64,000 nt of DNA from Gloeocapsa sp. DLM2.Bin57 (GTDB taxonomy: Bacteria > Cyanobacteriota > Cyanobacteriia > Cyanobacteriales > Gloeocapsaceae): positions 1 to 64,000 of the forward strand of contig RECR01000059.1 of the NCBI GenBank assembly GCA_007693955.1, written 5' to 3'. The notes beneath the pieces were generated by a model. That model was not told the DNA's origin. It saw nothing but the letters and a program-made list of their open reading frames with translations, and ran no database searches. The position numbers and the translations under genes are program-made. Shown here piece by piece: positions 17,983 through 28,087 of the stretch; position 1 is the first letter of the stretch, and the number at the start of each line of letters is the position of its first letter.

Positions 17983-18277
17983 AGTTTTTCCGAACAGAGC
18001 TTGTACTTTTTCAATTTTAAGGCAAAAATATATTTTTGAGCTTAAATTGTCAAGCATTTCTGCCCTGAGTTGATTAGTTTTTACCAGTTAAATAGATTAG
18101 AGAAAATTTTGGGAAAAAATGTGCTGTAAGTGATATTTTCAGAAATTTTAAGCTTTTCTTTATAATTACGAAAAATTAAAAATTAATTAAATTTTCCTTA
18201 AAAATATACACATCAATCAAAAAAATTTTTTACATTGAGACGATAGGCAATAAAAAATAGTAATAATGTAAAATGTC

Positions 18278-19213
18278 ATGACAGAATCAGCAATAAAAAC
18301 TAAGATATTGGCTAAAACAGAAGCACCCACAGTAGAAAAATGGCTGCGTCTCCTCCTTTGGAAGATGACGATCGCTACTTTGTTACTGATGGCGATTGGT
18401 AGCGCCACACGAGTAATGAACGCGGGTTTAGCTTGTCCTGATTGGCCCTTGTGCTATGGTCAACTAGTACCTACAGCACAAATGAATTTGCAAGTGTTCC
18501 TAGAATGGTTTCATCGTCTTGACGCTAGTTTAATCGGAGTTCTGGCGATCGCTCTGATGGGTTTGGCTTGGTGGTATCGTCAACAATTACCCTCTTGGTT
18601 ACCAATAGGAGCAACAGCAGCATTTCTCCTCATCGTCTTTCAAGGTATCCTTGGGGGTTTAACCGTGACAGAATTACTTCGTTTTGACATAGTTACCGCA
18701 CATTTAGCTACAGCATTATTATTTTTCTGTACCCTTCTGACTATGGCAATCTTGCTAACCCCCTATCAGGGAACAAATGCAGCCCATAATCTACCTTGGT
18801 TGAGCGCAACCGCGGCTATTTTCGTGTATCTACAGAGTTTACTAGGAGCTCTAGTCGCCTCTCGTTGGGCTTTACATCAATGTCTCGGTAATTCTCAACT
18901 CTGTTTCGTCATGAATAGTCATATCTTGGGGATTATTCCTCCGACTCTATTGACTTTGATTTTAACCTTCAAAGCTTGGCAAACTCCCGGATTACATCCC
19001 CTGTTGCGTCAACTAGCGAATCTAGCTAGTAGTCTAGTTATCTTCCAAATAGTCTTGGGTATGGCTACTTTTCGTTTACATCTTCAGGTTGAGCCACTCA
19101 CTGTAGCTCATCAAACCGTAGGAGCAACTCTTTTAGGTAGCTTAGTGGCATTTACTGTCTTAGCTATCCGAGATAAAGCCCAAAATAACAAAAAAATCAC
19201 ACAATTGGTATAA
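18278..19213 (+). CDS. ctaA: Heme A synthase (COX15/CtaA)
   Basis: It oxidises heme O to heme A for the aa3 oxidase. The 311 residues have eight membrane helices and duplicated His-containing helices: FLEWFHRLDASLIG, VTAHLATALL, MNSHILGIIPP and VAHQTVGATLLG hold heme-ligand His. The Cys pair CPDWPLCYG in the first loop is typical. ATG start; divergent from ctaC across about 295 bases and followed after 3 bases by ctaB. Confidence 0.93.
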   Translation: MTESAIKTKILAKTEAPTVEKWLRLLLWKMTIATLLLMAIGSATRVMNAGLACPDWPLCYGQLVPTAQMNLQVFLEWFHRLDASLIGVLAIALMGLAWWYRQQLPSWLPIGATAAFLLIVFQGILGGLTVTELLRFDIVTAHLATALLFFCTLLTMAILLTPYQGTNAAHNLPWLSATAAIFVYLQSLLGALVASRWALHQCLGNSQLCFVMNSHILGIIPPTLLTLILTFKAWQTPGLHPLLRQLANLASSLVIFQIVLGMATFRLHLQVEPLTVAHQTVGATLLGSLVAFTVLAIRDKAQNNKKITQLV

Positions 19214-19216
19214 ATA

Positions 19217-20122
19217 ATGATTGGTACTACCTTATCTCCTCGTAACGAGAACTTTCTACAAGTAATCAAAAGTTACTATCTCTTAACTAAACCGAGAATT
19301 ATTCCCCTACTCCTGATTACTACAGCAGCTTCAATGTGGTTAGCAGGCAAAGGAGAAGTTAACCCCTTACAAGTATGTATTACTCTATTGGGGGGAACTC
19401 TCGCGGCAGCTAGCGCCCAAACCTTTAATTGTATCTATGACCAAGATATCGATTATCAAATGTTGCGGACTCGTGCTCGCCCCATTCCTTCGGGAAGAGT
19501 ACAGCCCCGTCACGCTCTCTTTTTTGCTATTATCCTAGGTATTGCTTCTTTTTGTCTATTTGCTTTCTTGATCAACCTCTTAAGCGCTTGGTTAGCAATG
19601 TCAGGTATAGTCTTCTATCTGTTGATTTATACCCATATGCTCAAACGTCATAGCACCCAAAATATCGTGATTGGTGGTGCAGCTGGTGCAATCCCTCCTT
19701 TAGTCGGTTGGGCTGCGGTTACAGGAGAATTAAGTCTAGCTGCTTGGACTTTATTTGTGATGATTTTCCTGTGGACTCCCCCTCATTTTTGGTCTCTAGC
19801 TTTGATGATTCGCGATGACTATGCCCAAGTAGAAATACCTATGCTACCAGTGATTAAAGGAGCAGCTTTAACAGTCAACCAGATTTGGCTCTATACTTGG
19901 TTAGCGGTAATCTCCAGCTTTATTTTGGTTTATCCTCTCCATGCTGTTGGGATTGTTTATACCCTAACCGCTATTGTCTTAGCCCTCATTTTTCTCTATA
20001 AAGCTTGGTTACTTAAGCAATCTCCCGATGATAAGGATTTAGCTCGCTCTCTGTTTAAATACTCTATACTCTACATGATGCTCTTGTGTACTGCTATTGT
20101 AGTTGATAGCTACTGTTTTTAG
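19217..20122 (+). CDS. ctaB: Protoheme IX farnesyltransferase (heme O synthase)
   Basis: It adds a farnesyl group to heme B, giving heme O, the step before CtaA. The UbiA-type membrane prenyltransferase has 301 residues, with the prenyl-diphosphate/Mg motif NCIYDQDID, then [11 protein letters not shown], and a second acidic loop [12 protein letters not shown]. Nine membrane segments are expected. It forms an operon with ctaA, so heme A supply and the oxidase genes share a divergent locus. A hairpin lies 6 bases past the stop. Confidence 0.95.
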   Translation: MIGTTLSPRNENFLQVIKSYYLLTKPRIIPLLLITTAASMWLAGKGEVNPLQVCITLLGGTLAAASAQTFNCIYDQDIDYQMLRTRARPIPSGRVQPRHALFFAIILGIASFCLFAFLINLLSAWLAMSGIVFYLLIYTHMLKRHSTQNIVIGGAAGAIPPLVGWAAVTGELSLAAWTLFVMIFLWTPPHFWSLALMIRDDYAQVEIPMLPVIKGAALTVNQIWLYTWLAVISSFILVYPLHAVGIVYTLTAIVLALIFLYKAWLLKQSPDDKDLARSLFKYSILYMMLLCTAIVVDSYCF

Positions 20123-20128
20123 AACCTA

Positions 20129-20147
20129 GGCGCTTATTATAAGCGCC
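20129..20147 (+). terminator. Hairpin after ctaB
   Basis: GGCGCTTA pairs perfectly with TAAGCGCC around a TTA loop just after the ctaB stop. No T-run follows, so it may stabilise the 3' end rather than terminate alone. Confidence 0.5.
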
Positions 20148-20159
20148 CTATCTTAATAT

Positions 20160-20345
20160 GAGTTAGGTTTTAGGGGTTAGGTTTTATACTAAATCCGGTT
20201 TTCAAAAACCCTTTTTTAAATTTAGCAAAAATGGCTTGAAAACCTGTTGCCTCTTGCCTCTTGCCTTACCTCATAAATAAGTATGTTTTCAGAACAGGAT
20301 CTGGTATTAGGTGCTATTATTCCTACATATAAAACTAATTACTAC
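20160..20345. repeat. Dispersed repeats and heptamer tandem repeats
   Basis: This gene-free stretch (gap 20123-20572) holds TTAGGTTTTAGGGGTTAGG, then TTGCCTC heptamers (about 20249-20266) and GGTATTAGGTGCTATTATTC. The TTGCCTC heptamer recurs at about 23200 and the last motif at 10700 and 41415. No coding sequence seen. Confidence 0.65.
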
Positions 20346-20410
20346 ATGAGTGCTTATTCTTAATTCCTAATTCTTCATTCTTCCCTATACTTCACAATAT
20401 AGTTAAACAC

Positions 20411-20474
20411 AGAAAAGAAGCCGACGACTTGCCATGTTTCGTCTCGGCTTCCTCTCTGGTTCGCTCCTCACACT
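20411..20474 (-). ncRNA. Small RNA, Yfr2-type candidate
   Basis: Minus strand. A consensus promoter (TTGACA, 17 bases, TATAAT) places the 5' end near 20474. The roughly 64-nt transcript would start AGUGUGAGGAGCGAACC and end in a hairpin, GAAGCCGAGAC pairing with GUCGUCGGCUUC, then UUUUCU, a good intrinsic terminator. The loop reads GAAACAUGGCAAG. Size, terminator and loop recall the abundant cyanobacterial Yfr2 family, though that match is from memory. GUGUGAGGAG at the 5' end is the exact complement of the CUCCUCACAC core of the Yfr1 small RNA, so pairing with Yfr1 is conceivable. Confidence 0.65.
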
Positions 20475-20480
20475 AATTTA

Positions 20481-20509
20481 ATTATACACTAATAGGTATT
20501 TTTTGTCAA
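20481..20509 (-). promoter_or_regulatory. Consensus sigma-70 promoter of the small RNA
   Basis: On the minus strand TTGACA (20504-20509) and TATAAT (20481-20486) are separated by exactly 17 bases, a perfect -35/-10 pair. It reads into the small RNA and away from any protein gene. Confidence 0.8.
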
Positions 20510-20572
20510 AAAGTTTATATTTATTTACATTTTCCCTATAGATACTAGAGATTCTGGCTTTTCAGCGTAGCC

Positions 20573-22471
20573 TTAATTATCTCTTTCGGCTAATTCTAGC
20601 CAACGCTCTGTGGCTGTTTCAATTTCGGTTAAGATTTTAGCTAAATTAGCACTAAGAAGTTGTAATTCTTGGAAGTCATCGGGGGGGGTTTGGTAAAGGA
20701 TAGCCTCTAATTTGCTTTTTTCTTGCTCTAATTGCTCTATTTTTGGCTCTAAGGTTTCATATTCCCGTTTTTCTTTAAAGGAGAGTTTATTATAAGTGTT
20801 AGCAGGTTGAGAGGGTTTAAGGGGTTTTTTACTGGTTGTTTTAGAGGTTTTGGTTTCTAGATTGGCTGTTTTTTGCGTTTCTAGATAGACAGAATAATTA
20901 CCAGGGTATTGACGTAGTTTACCCTCTCCTTCAAAAGCAAAAATAGTGTCAACGGTGCGATCTAAAAAATAGCGATCGTGAGAAACAACGATGACACAAC
21001 CTAAAAAGTCTTCGAGATATTCTTCTAAAACCGCTAGGGTTTGTACGTCTAAATCATTGGTGGGTTCGTCTAAAATTAGTACATTGGGAGCACCCATAAG
21101 TACTTCTAAAAGAAAGAGACGTCTTTTTTCTCCTCCTGAAAGTTTATGGATGGGTGCGTATTGTTGATTCGGTGGAAATAAGAATCTTTCTAGCATTTGA
21201 GAAGCGGTGATAATACTTCCGTCTGCTGTTTTAACTAATTCGGCTATATTTTTGAGATATTCAATCACTCTTTTCTCTTCATGACCAATTAAACTTTCTG
21301 AATGTTGGTCAAAATAGCCAATCTTTACCGTTGAGCCTATTTCTACTCTGCCAGAATCAGGAGTAACTCTAGCAGTAATGATATCCATTAAGGTTGATTT
21401 ACCCGCACCATTGCTACCAATGATACCTACTCTATCCTCGGGATTGAAAATATAAGTAAAGTCTTTAATCAGGGTTTTTTCTCCGTAGGCTTTGGAAATA
21501 TTATGTAATTCGATGACTTTTTTACCTAAACGAGTACTAGCTGTAGAAATACCTACTTTTCCTAGTGCTGGTTGGAAGTTTTGCTCCTGCATCGCCTTGA
21601 TGCGGTCAATTCTGGCTTTTTGCTTAGTGCTGCGAGCTTTTGGACCTCTTCGTAACCATTCTAGTTCTCTTCGTAACACTCCCTGGTGTTTGCGTTGACT
21701 ACTCGCGAGCATTTCTTCAGCTGCTGCTTTTTTTTCTAGGTAATAAGCGTAGTTGCCTGCGTAAGCATAAAAGTTACCTCGGTCTATTTCCAGGATTCTA
21801 TTGGTTACACAATCAAGAAAATAGCGATCGTGAGTAATTAATAGCAGTGCACCTTGATAATGGTTAAGATAACTCTGTAACCATTCTATAGCTATGGCGT
21901 CGAGATGGTTAGTAGGTTCATCAATTAGTAGTAAATCTGGTGTAGATAGTAATGCTGAAGCTAAAGCAATACGTTTACGATAACCTCCTGAGAGGTTGCC
22001 TACCCTAGCGTGAAAGTCTGTTATCCCTAATTTATTTAGGATAATTTTAGCGTTGGTTTCTAATTCCCAAGCTCCCGCGGCTTCAATACGTTGACTGACA
22101 TTGGTAAGTTTTGCCAGGAGATTGGTGTTATCTCCCTGATTTTCCCCAAGTTGAGTAGAGATTTCTTCATATTCTTTGACTAAACCCATTTCTTGACTAC
22201 TATGAGCGAAAACTTGCTCTAAGACGGTATAATCATCTTGAAGATCTGGTTCTTGGGGTAGATAAATGACTTTAGAACCTGGATTGACTTTAATTTCACC
22301 ACCATCAATAGGCTCAATTCCTGCGATCATCTTGAGGAGAGTGGATTTACCAGAGCCATTAGTACCAATTAAACCAACTTTATCTCCTTCGTCGAGACTG
22401 AAGTTAGCATCAATGAGAATTTCTTTGATCCCAAAATCTTTTTTAAGCGATCGCGCTGTTACAATAGTCAT
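20573..22471 (-). CDS. ABC-F family ATPase, Uup-like
   Basis: The 632 residues carry two fused ATP-binding cassettes and no membrane domain. Walker A sites are GTNGSGKST and GSNGAGKST; signatures are LSGGYRKRIAL and LSGGEKRRLFL; both have LLIDEPTNHLD- and LILDEPTNDLD-type Walker B. A charged interdomain linker and a C-terminal coiled coil (about 555-632, EYETLEPKIEQLEQEKSKL) match Uup rather than EttA. ABC-F proteins act on the ribosome or, for Uup, on branched DNA or ribosomes. ATG start. Confidence 0.88.
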   Translation of the reverse strand: MTIVTARSLKKDFGIKEILIDANFSLDEGDKVGLIGTNGSGKSTLLKMIAGIEPIDGGEIKVNPGSKVIYLPQEPDLQDDYTVLEQVFAHSSQEMGLVKEYEEISTQLGENQGDNTNLLAKLTNVSQRIEAAGAWELETNAKIILNKLGITDFHARVGNLSGGYRKRIALASALLSTPDLLLIDEPTNHLDAIAIEWLQSYLNHYQGALLLITHDRYFLDCVTNRILEIDRGNFYAYAGNYAYYLEKKAAAEEMLASSQRKHQGVLRRELEWLRRGPKARSTKQKARIDRIKAMQEQNFQPALGKVGISTASTRLGKKVIELHNISKAYGEKTLIKDFTYIFNPEDRVGIIGSNGAGKSTLMDIITARVTPDSGRVEIGSTVKIGYFDQHSESLIGHEEKRVIEYLKNIAELVKTADGSIITASQMLERFLFPPNQQYAPIHKLSGGEKRRLFLLEVLMGAPNVLILDEPTNDLDVQTLAVLEEYLEDFLGCVIVVSHDRYFLDRTVDTIFAFEGEGKLRQYPGNYSVYLETQKTANLETKTSKTTSKKPLKPSQPANTYNKLSFKEKREYETLEPKIEQLEQEKSKLEAILYQTPPDDFQELQLLSANLAKILTEIETATERWLELAERDN

Positions 22472-22486
22472 TAAGCAGAAAATTTT

Positions 22487-22792
22487 TTAATTATCTTGAT
22501 ATTCTTCTAGTATATCGATTAGTTTGGTTTCACATTGCCTCGGGATGACGTCTTTAAGGGTTAATTGTGTTCTTCCTTCCCCTAATGTCACTGGTATAGA
22601 TTCTAATAAAGCGATGATTTTAGCTTCGCTTACCGATTTACTCTCAATCAGGTTATAGGCTTTTTCAGCTACTAAGGTATGGAGATGAGCATCAGATAAA
22701 TAGAGATTCCATTTGGCGATTTCGATATAGATATTCTCGCCAATAGTAGCTGCTAGTTTTTCGATAGCTTCGGTTGAATTGTAGTTACTCAT
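22487..22792 (-). CDS. DUF3181 family protein
   Basis: The 101-residue soluble protein matches a small cyanobacteria-only family by its pattern (EAIEKLAATIGENIYIEIAKW, LYLSDAHLHTLVAEK and a closing LIDILEEYQ). It is mostly helical with no catalytic motif; function unknown. Its start overlaps the stop of the 2TM gene by 4 bases (ATGA), so the two are an operon, and the ABC-F gene follows 15 bases later. Confidence 0.75.
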   Translation of the reverse strand: MSNYNSTEAIEKLAATIGENIYIEIAKWNLYLSDAHLHTLVAEKAYNLIESKSVSEAKIIALLESIPVTLGEGRTQLTLKDVIPRQCETKLIDILEEYQDN

Positions 22793-23034
22793 GATTTAAC
22801 TGTATAATCAGCGATCGCTGTTATATAAATTAGGTGCAGTGATAATAACACTAACCAAATGATACTGAACCAGGGTAACCATGACCAGTTAGTATATTTA
22901 AAATTATGGAAAAACCATAACCCTGAGTTAGTCGCTAAAAAAATAGCAACGTGAAGTGCAAAGTTCATGCGATCGTCTAAACGACGGTAAGCGGGATCTT
23001 GGCGATCGGGTTTACGGGGCCAACGAGGAGGCAT
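22789..23034 (-). CDS. 2TM domain protein
   Basis: The 81-residue protein has a charged N-terminus (RRLDDRMNF) and two membrane helices (ALHVAIFLATNSGLWFF and WLPWFSIIWLVLLSLHL). This is the 2TM-domain layout (DUF2/2TM), found alone or beside regulators. Probably inner or thylakoid membrane; no function known. First gene of the 2TM-DUF3181-ABC-F unit. Confidence 0.7.
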   Translation of the reverse strand: MPPRWPRKPDRQDPAYRRLDDRMNFALHVAIFLATNSGLWFFHNFKYTNWSWLPWFSIIWLVLLSLHLIYITAIADYTVKS

Positions 23035-23264
23035 ATTCTTACCACTATAGTTGATTGTTTATTATTATAGGTCATCTCCACTCATATTTTGATAGGGAAT
23101 AGTAAGGAGTTAAGATGTAGGCTAGATTCACCAACTATAAAAGTAACTAAGTTAATTTTTGTTAATAAGGCTGAAATCCTTGCTCTTGCAAGAGTGCCTA
23201 TTGCCTCTTGCCTACCTTCACAGTTAACATTAATTTTGTCGGACTACTTAGCCATTGAGAATTT

Positions 23265-24038
23265 ATGAGTAATTTAGATCAAGCAGTAATTGTACTTACA
23301 GGAGCTTTAGGAGGATTTGGTCAAGAATTTACTAAACAACTTTTAGCGGCTAATAGTTATCTAATCTTGAGCGATTGCTATCCTACTCATAACCTTGAAC
23401 AAAATCAAGTTAACAGGGGTAAAATCCTCGCCTATATTAGCAGTGATTTAACTACCCCGACAGGTTGTCAACATCTTTATCACCAAGTTAAAAGTCTCAA
23501 TACTCCCGTAGATATTTTAATCAACAACGCGGGGATAGGATTATATGGACGCATGGATGAAATACCCCCAGAAAAATGGCAACAACTGATGATGGTTAAT
23601 CTCCTCGCACCTATGACTCTATCCTCTCTGTTTATCCCCGACATGATTAGTCGTAAACAAGGACATATAGTTAATATATCTTCTGTAGCAGGTTTAACCG
23701 CACCCGCGGGATTAGCTCACTATTGTGCTAGTAAATTTGGTTTACGGGGTTTTAGCGAAGGATTGCGGGCTGAACTTCAACCCTATAACATTAAGGTAAG
23801 CACAGTTTATCCCTTTTTTAGTCGAACTCCCATACTACAATCAGAACGTTACGGGACACTCGCTCAAGAAAGAGATCCAGATTTCCCCAATAAAATCGCT
23901 ACTAATCCCGTTAAGGTTATTAAGAATATTATTCAAGGGATAAAAAGCGATCGCCGAGAAATATTCCCCGATGCTTACGCTCAAAGTATCTCTTTACTCA
24001 AGCGTTATTTTCCCAGATTAATTGATATGATCAAATAA
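23265..24038 (+). CDS. Short-chain dehydrogenase/reductase
   Basis: The 257-residue NAD(P)-dependent oxidoreductase has the Rossmann start TGALGGFGQEF (a variant of TGxxxGxG), NNAGIG, catalytic Ser in NISSVAG and the YCASK motif. After YCASK it continues KVSTVYPFFSRTP. This is a complete classical SDR; substrate unknown. The upstream gap (23035-23264) contains TTGCCTC heptamers. ATG start. Confidence 0.85.
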   Translation: MSNLDQAVIVLTGALGGFGQEFTKQLLAANSYLILSDCYPTHNLEQNQVNRGKILAYISSDLTTPTGCQHLYHQVKSLNTPVDILINNAGIGLYGRMDEIPPEKWQQLMMVNLLAPMTLSSLFIPDMISRKQGHIVNISSVAGLTAPAGLAHYCASKFGLRGFSEGLRAELQPYNIKVSTVYPFFSRTPILQSERYGTLAQERDPDFPNKIATNPVKVIKNIIQGIKSDRREIFPDAYAQSISLLKRYFPRLIDMIK

Positions 24039-24042
24039 ACCT

Positions 24043-24235
24043 ATGGATTATGAATAGGACACAAATAAGGCACCCCAAGAATCTTGCCAAACACGGTATT
24101 TCATTTGAGGAAGCTAAAAGTGTTTTTGATGATCCTTTATATATTGACTTCTACGATCGAGATCATTATGCAGATGCAGTTAATGAAGCATTAAGATTCT
24201 TGGTTCGGGTAACCAGTGATAATCAAGTAGATTAA
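24043..24235 (+). pseudogene. Decayed BrnT-type toxin
   Basis: BrnT toxins start like YEWDxNKAxxNLxKHGVSFE. Here an ATG at 24043 gives MDYE, then TAG where Trp is expected, then DTNKA. A frame change near 24070 leads into NLAKHGISFEEAKSVFDDP, and the frame continues to FLVRVTSDNQVD before stopping early. So it has a nonsense mutation, at least one frameshift and a lost C-terminus. No BrnA antitoxin gene follows. A short ATG frame (24050-24235) exists but is unlikely to be functional. Confidence 0.7.
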
Positions 24236-24660
24236 TTAATCTTTTTCAATAAAACCAAAGCTTGATTAATTAACTCTTGGTGATTAACTTTTTGTTCAAT
24301 TTCTTCTGGTAAATAACTTCCTTCTGCTACTTCTAAAGATGCTAAATCTAATGCATTTAGATAAGCTTCTTCTAGGGTTTCGTGTAACTCTTGATCATTA
24401 AGATAATATCCTCCTGCTTTTTTACGTTTATTTTTACGTTGAATTTCTCGAACTGAATTACGGATAGATACATCCCAAGAACGAGTAGTACGATTTTCGG
24501 CTTGTTGTTTAATTAAATGTAATAATAAAATAACTGCATAACTCCGAATTGTACTAATGATAGCACTTTTACTCATTTCTTCTAGTTCGCTAACAATTAC
24601 TAATGAACCTTTTAAATCTCCTTTGAGTAGCAATTCTTTTAATTCTAATATTTCTTCCAT
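24232..24660 (-). CDS. DUF29 family protein
   Basis: A helical soluble protein of 142 residues starting MEEILELKELLLKGD. The pattern HLIKQQAENRTTRSW, then SVREIQRKNKRKKAGGYYL and ALDLASLEVAEG, is typical of DUF29, a family very common in cyanobacteria and of unknown function. I chose the ATG at 24660; an upstream in-frame start would run into the DUF445 gene and add a hydrophobic stretch alien to the family. Confidence 0.75.
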   Translation of the reverse strand: MEEILELKELLLKGDLKGSLVIVSELEEMSKSAIISTIRSYAVILLLHLIKQQAENRTTRSWDVSIRNSVREIQRKNKRKKAGGYYLNDQELHETLEEAYLNALDLASLEVAEGSYLPEEIEQKVNHQELINQALVLLKKIN

Positions 24661-24676
24661 AATAGCTAAAATCTCG

Positions 24677-25906
24677 TTAACTAAAAATAAAAAAGACAGA
24701 CTGTAATAAACCAATTATAAAACCTAAAATACCTCCTAAATTAACGATCGCCTGTAACTCATTTTTAACTATTCCTTGCACCGCTAATTCTAAATCAGCA
24801 GCCGAAGTAGATTTAACGCGATCGATAATGACTTGATCTATGGCTAAAATGGGGATAGCTTGAGCTACTATTTTCTCTAAATCTTCTTCGAGATATCTTT
24901 CTAAAATTAAAGCCAATTCTTGACTAATTAATTCTAAAGAACTATTAACCGCAGAAGATGCTTGCAATCGATTGATAATAATTACCGCGACACCATCCCA
25001 ATCAATGGATTGACCAAATCCTTGGATAAATTGTGAACCTTTGTCTTGTAGATAACTCTGTACAGTTTGTCTAATGGTGGTGCGTAATTGTCTGACTGTA
25101 GCTACGGGTAAATTTTGTAGAGATAAAGTTTTAAACCACAATCGCAAATGATTGCGTACTTCTAAAGATAATAACAACTCTTGTAAACGAGTATTGGCTA
25201 CTTCTTTTTCATCTAAACAAAAACTACGCAAACGAGTTAAAGCATTACGTACACCAAATAAATTAGCAACCACCCAATAAGTTCCACTGGTTTTCTCTCT
25301 AAACCCATCATCAATGACTTGGATATTGCGATCGCTCAAAAATTCGATTAAAACTTGACGCAGAGTTTCTGGAGGGATGACCACGTCTAATAACCATTCT
25401 GTAAGTTGTTTGGCTTGTAGATCGGTTAATTGAAATTCTAATAAAATCTGGTCAAAAATTTGATTAATTTGAGTTTCTAAAAAATCCTCTCGACGAGATA
25501 AAGCCTTTAACACACGTGGTAAAGACTCACTAAACAAATCCCGTAGAATTTCAGCTAATATTTTGGCTGTTTTTTGTTCTTTATCGTTACGAACTTGTTT
25601 GATTGCTGATTGTAGTAACCAGAGAATCGCTCCTTGGACTCGTTCAGTTTGTAACAAACGTCGTGCTAAGTTTTGTAGCTCTGTTGGTGTTAACAAAGAC
25701 CCCATAATGGTATCAGACACGCGTTTAGCAAGGCGTTCCTGATTACGAGGGATTAATCCTGGAGTAAATGGTAACCTCTTCTTGCCCAAATAAAGAGCCT
25801 TGTAGGGACGAAACAACATTTTAATGGCTAAATCATTGGTAAAATAGCCAATTATCGCTCCTGCAAGTGGAGGAATTACCAATCTTGATATCTCAATTAA
25901 TTCCAA
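24677..25906 (-). CDS. DUF445 family membrane protein
   Basis: The 409-residue protein has hydrophobic ends, [22 protein letters not shown] at the start (the DUF445 signature) and [18 protein letters not shown] at the end, with a long helical middle that may form coiled coil. Function is unknown; homologues are inner-membrane proteins in many bacteria. The start is TTG with AGGTGA ten bases upstream. It lies directly upstream of the DUF29 gene on the same strand. Confidence 0.75.
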   Translation of the reverse strand: MELIEISRLVIPPLAGAIIGYFTNDLAIKMLFRPYKALYLGKKRLPFTPGLIPRNQERLAKRVSDTIMGSLLTPTELQNLARRLLQTERVQGAILWLLQSAIKQVRNDKEQKTAKILAEILRDLFSESLPRVLKALSRREDFLETQINQIFDQILLEFQLTDLQAKQLTEWLLDVVIPPETLRQVLIEFLSDRNIQVIDDGFREKTSGTYWVVANLFGVRNALTRLRSFCLDEKEVANTRLQELLLSLEVRNHLRLWFKTLSLQNLPVATVRQLRTTIRQTVQSYLQDKGSQFIQGFGQSIDWDGVAVIIINRLQASSAVNSSLELISQELALILERYLEEDLEKIVAQAIPILAIDQVIIDRVKSTSAADLELAVQGIVKNELQAIVNLGGILGFIIGLLQSVFFIFS

Positions 25907-26024
25907 TTTGATTAAATCACCTATCTAATCAACACTCATCTAGCAAAGTCGCGCGCTAGATGATAGTAGTTTTTCTCTACTTCTTTTATTTTATCAGATC
26001 GAGTAAGGTAAATTCGACAGAATA

Positions 26025-26045
26025 GGGTGCTCTTAAGAAGCACCC
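26025..26045 (-). terminator. Hairpin after dnaK
   Basis: GGGTGCT pairs with AGCACCC around CTTAAGA, 41 bases past the dnaK stop on the minus strand. There is no T-run, so it is a weak terminator or a 3'-end stabiliser. Confidence 0.4.
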
Positions 26046-26085
26046 CTACATTTGGTTAAGTGAAAAGTAATGACCCTGATGAGTA

Positions 26086-27996
26086 TTACTCTTTAGTTTC
26101 AGAGAACTCAGCATCGATGACATCATCTCCACCTGTAGCGCCACCTGCAGAATCGCTAGTACTGTCAGTATATGCGCCAGGGTTAGCATCTCCTGCTTGT
26201 TGATAGATATTACTACCAATAGTGTAGAGAGTTTGCTGTAATTCAGGCATTAAAGTTGCGATACGTTGATCATCATCTTTAGCGAGAGCATCTTTGAGAT
26301 CGCTAATCAAGGATTCAGCTTTACTCTTATCGTTAGCGGGTACTTTATCACCGAGTTCTTCTAGTTGTTTTTCGGCTTGATAAACGCTAGCTTCGGCTTG
26401 GTTTTTGCGTTCGATTTTCTCGCGACGTTCTTTATCAGCACTTGCATTAGCTTCAGCTTCTCTGACCATGCGATCTACTTCTTCATTAGGTAGGGTAGAA
26501 GCACCGGTGATGCTGATAGATTGTTCTTTACCTGTTCCCTTGTCTTTAGCAGTAACGTTAAGAATACCATTAGCATCGATATCAAAAGTTACCTCAATTT
26601 GGGGGATACCACGAGGTGCAGGAGGAATACCATCGAGACGGAAAGTTCCTAGACTCTTGTTGTCTTGAGCCATAGAGCGCTCACCTTGTAGTACTTTAAT
26701 TTCTACGTTGGTTTGACCGTCAGCTGCGGTAGAGAAGACTTCCGATTTTTTAGTAGGAATGGTAGTGTTGCGAGTAATAATTGGAGTCATGACACCACCG
26801 TAGGTTTCTACACCTAGAGATAGGGGGGTAACGTCGAGCAGAAGAATATCTTTAACTTCTCCTGAGAGTACTCCGGCTTGTACTGCTGCACCTACTGCAA
26901 CTACTTCATCAGGGTTAACGGTTTGATTGGGGTCTTTTTTGAGGATACGTTTGACTAGTTCTTGAATCGCGGGAATACGAGTAGATCCACCTACTAAGAC
27001 GACTTCATCGATTTGGTTGAGATCGATTTTGGCGTCACGAATAGCGTTTTCTACGGGTAAACGACAGCGATCGATTAAATCTGCGCAAAGTTCCTCAAAT
27101 TTAGCCCGAGTTAAGCTTAAATCTACGTGTTTTGGACCTTCAGGAGTTGCGGTAATGAAGGGGAGGTTAATTTCTGATTGAGTAACGCTAGAAAGTTCGA
27201 TTTTAGCTTTTTCGGCTGCTTCGGTGAGACGTTGTAAAGCTTGTTTGTCTTTACGTAAGTCGATACCTTCTTTAGCTTTGAAGTCGTTAGCGAGATAGTC
27301 AACGATTTTTTTATCGAAGTCATCTCCACCTAAGTGAGTATCTCCAGAGGTAGCTAACACCTCGAATACTCCATCACCTACTTCCAAGATAGATACGTCA
27401 AAAGTACCACCCCCTAGGTCAAAGACTAGGATAGTTTCGTTACTTTTTTTGTCTAAGCCATAAGCTAGAGAAGCTGCGGTGGGTTCGTTGATGATTCTGA
27501 GTACTTCGATACCTGCGATTTTACCTGCGTCTTTGGTTGCTTGACGTTGAGAGTCGTTGAAATAAGCGGGAACGGTAATTACTGCTTGGGTAACGGTTTC
27601 ACCGAGGTATTTACTAGCGTCTTCTACGAGTTTACGTAAAACTTGTGCTGAGATTTCTTCTGGTGCAAATTGTCTGCTTTTAGCTGGACAATCTATTTTA
27701 ACATTACCATTATTATCTCGTAATACTTTATATGATACTTCGGTGGCTTCGTTGGTTACTTCGTCGTATTTACGTCCAATAAAGCGTTTAACTGAATAAA
27801 AGGTATTCCCAGGGTTCATTACTGCTTGACGCTTGGCGATTTGACCTACTAGTAAGTCGTCGTTTTTAGCGTAAGCTACTACTGAAGGGGTGGTACGAAA
27901 ACCTTCAGCGTTAGCAATAACGGTGGGTTTACCTCCCTCCATTACCGCTACACAAGAGTTGGTTGTTCCTAAATCTATACCTACAACTTTTCCCAT
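26086..27996 (-). CDS. dnaK: Chaperone DnaK (Hsp70)
   Basis: ATP-driven protein-folding chaperone of 636 residues. The N-terminal ATPase has [17 protein letters not shown], the phosphate loops and [16 protein letters not shown]. The substrate-binding domain follows [11 protein letters not shown], and the C-terminus ends in a Gly/Asp-rich tail with DDVIDAEF, the usual co-chaperone-binding end. ATG start with ribosome site (AGGAG). It probably corresponds to a DnaK2-like cyanobacterial copy; no dnaJ or grpE adjoins. Confidence 0.96.
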   Translation of the reverse strand: MGKVVGIDLGTTNSCVAVMEGGKPTVIANAEGFRTTPSVVAYAKNDDLLVGQIAKRQAVMNPGNTFYSVKRFIGRKYDEVTNEATEVSYKVLRDNNGNVKIDCPAKSRQFAPEEISAQVLRKLVEDASKYLGETVTQAVITVPAYFNDSQRQATKDAGKIAGIEVLRIINEPTAASLAYGLDKKSNETILVFDLGGGTFDVSILEVGDGVFEVLATSGDTHLGGDDFDKKIVDYLANDFKAKEGIDLRKDKQALQRLTEAAEKAKIELSSVTQSEINLPFITATPEGPKHVDLSLTRAKFEELCADLIDRCRLPVENAIRDAKIDLNQIDEVVLVGGSTRIPAIQELVKRILKKDPNQTVNPDEVVAVGAAVQAGVLSGEVKDILLLDVTPLSLGVETYGGVMTPIITRNTTIPTKKSEVFSTAADGQTNVEIKVLQGERSMAQDNKSLGTFRLDGIPPAPRGIPQIEVTFDIDANGILNVTAKDKGTGKEQSISITGASTLPNEEVDRMVREAEANASADKERREKIERKNQAEASVYQAEKQLEELGDKVPANDKSKAESLISDLKDALAKDDDQRIATLMPELQQTLYTIGSNIYQQAGDANPGAYTDSTSDSAGGATGGDDVIDAEFSETKE

Positions 27997-28087
27997 AGAA
28001 TTTTTACTCCTAATTTTATTTTTTTGCTTATATATCTATAGTGCAGGGGACTGGATTTTGTTGGTAGTGTAGTTTTCCGAACCTTAT

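Noticed and set aside
17983-18057. N-terminal extension of ctaC
   Set aside because: The 25 extra residues do not look like subunit II, and a GTG start fits the family start; it is kept as an alternative only.
20417-20480. CTCCTCACAC on the plus strand, as in Yfr1
   Set aside because: The promoter and the T-run after the hairpin are on the minus strand, and Yfr1 usually has its own terminator after the motif. So the RNA is called on the minus strand.
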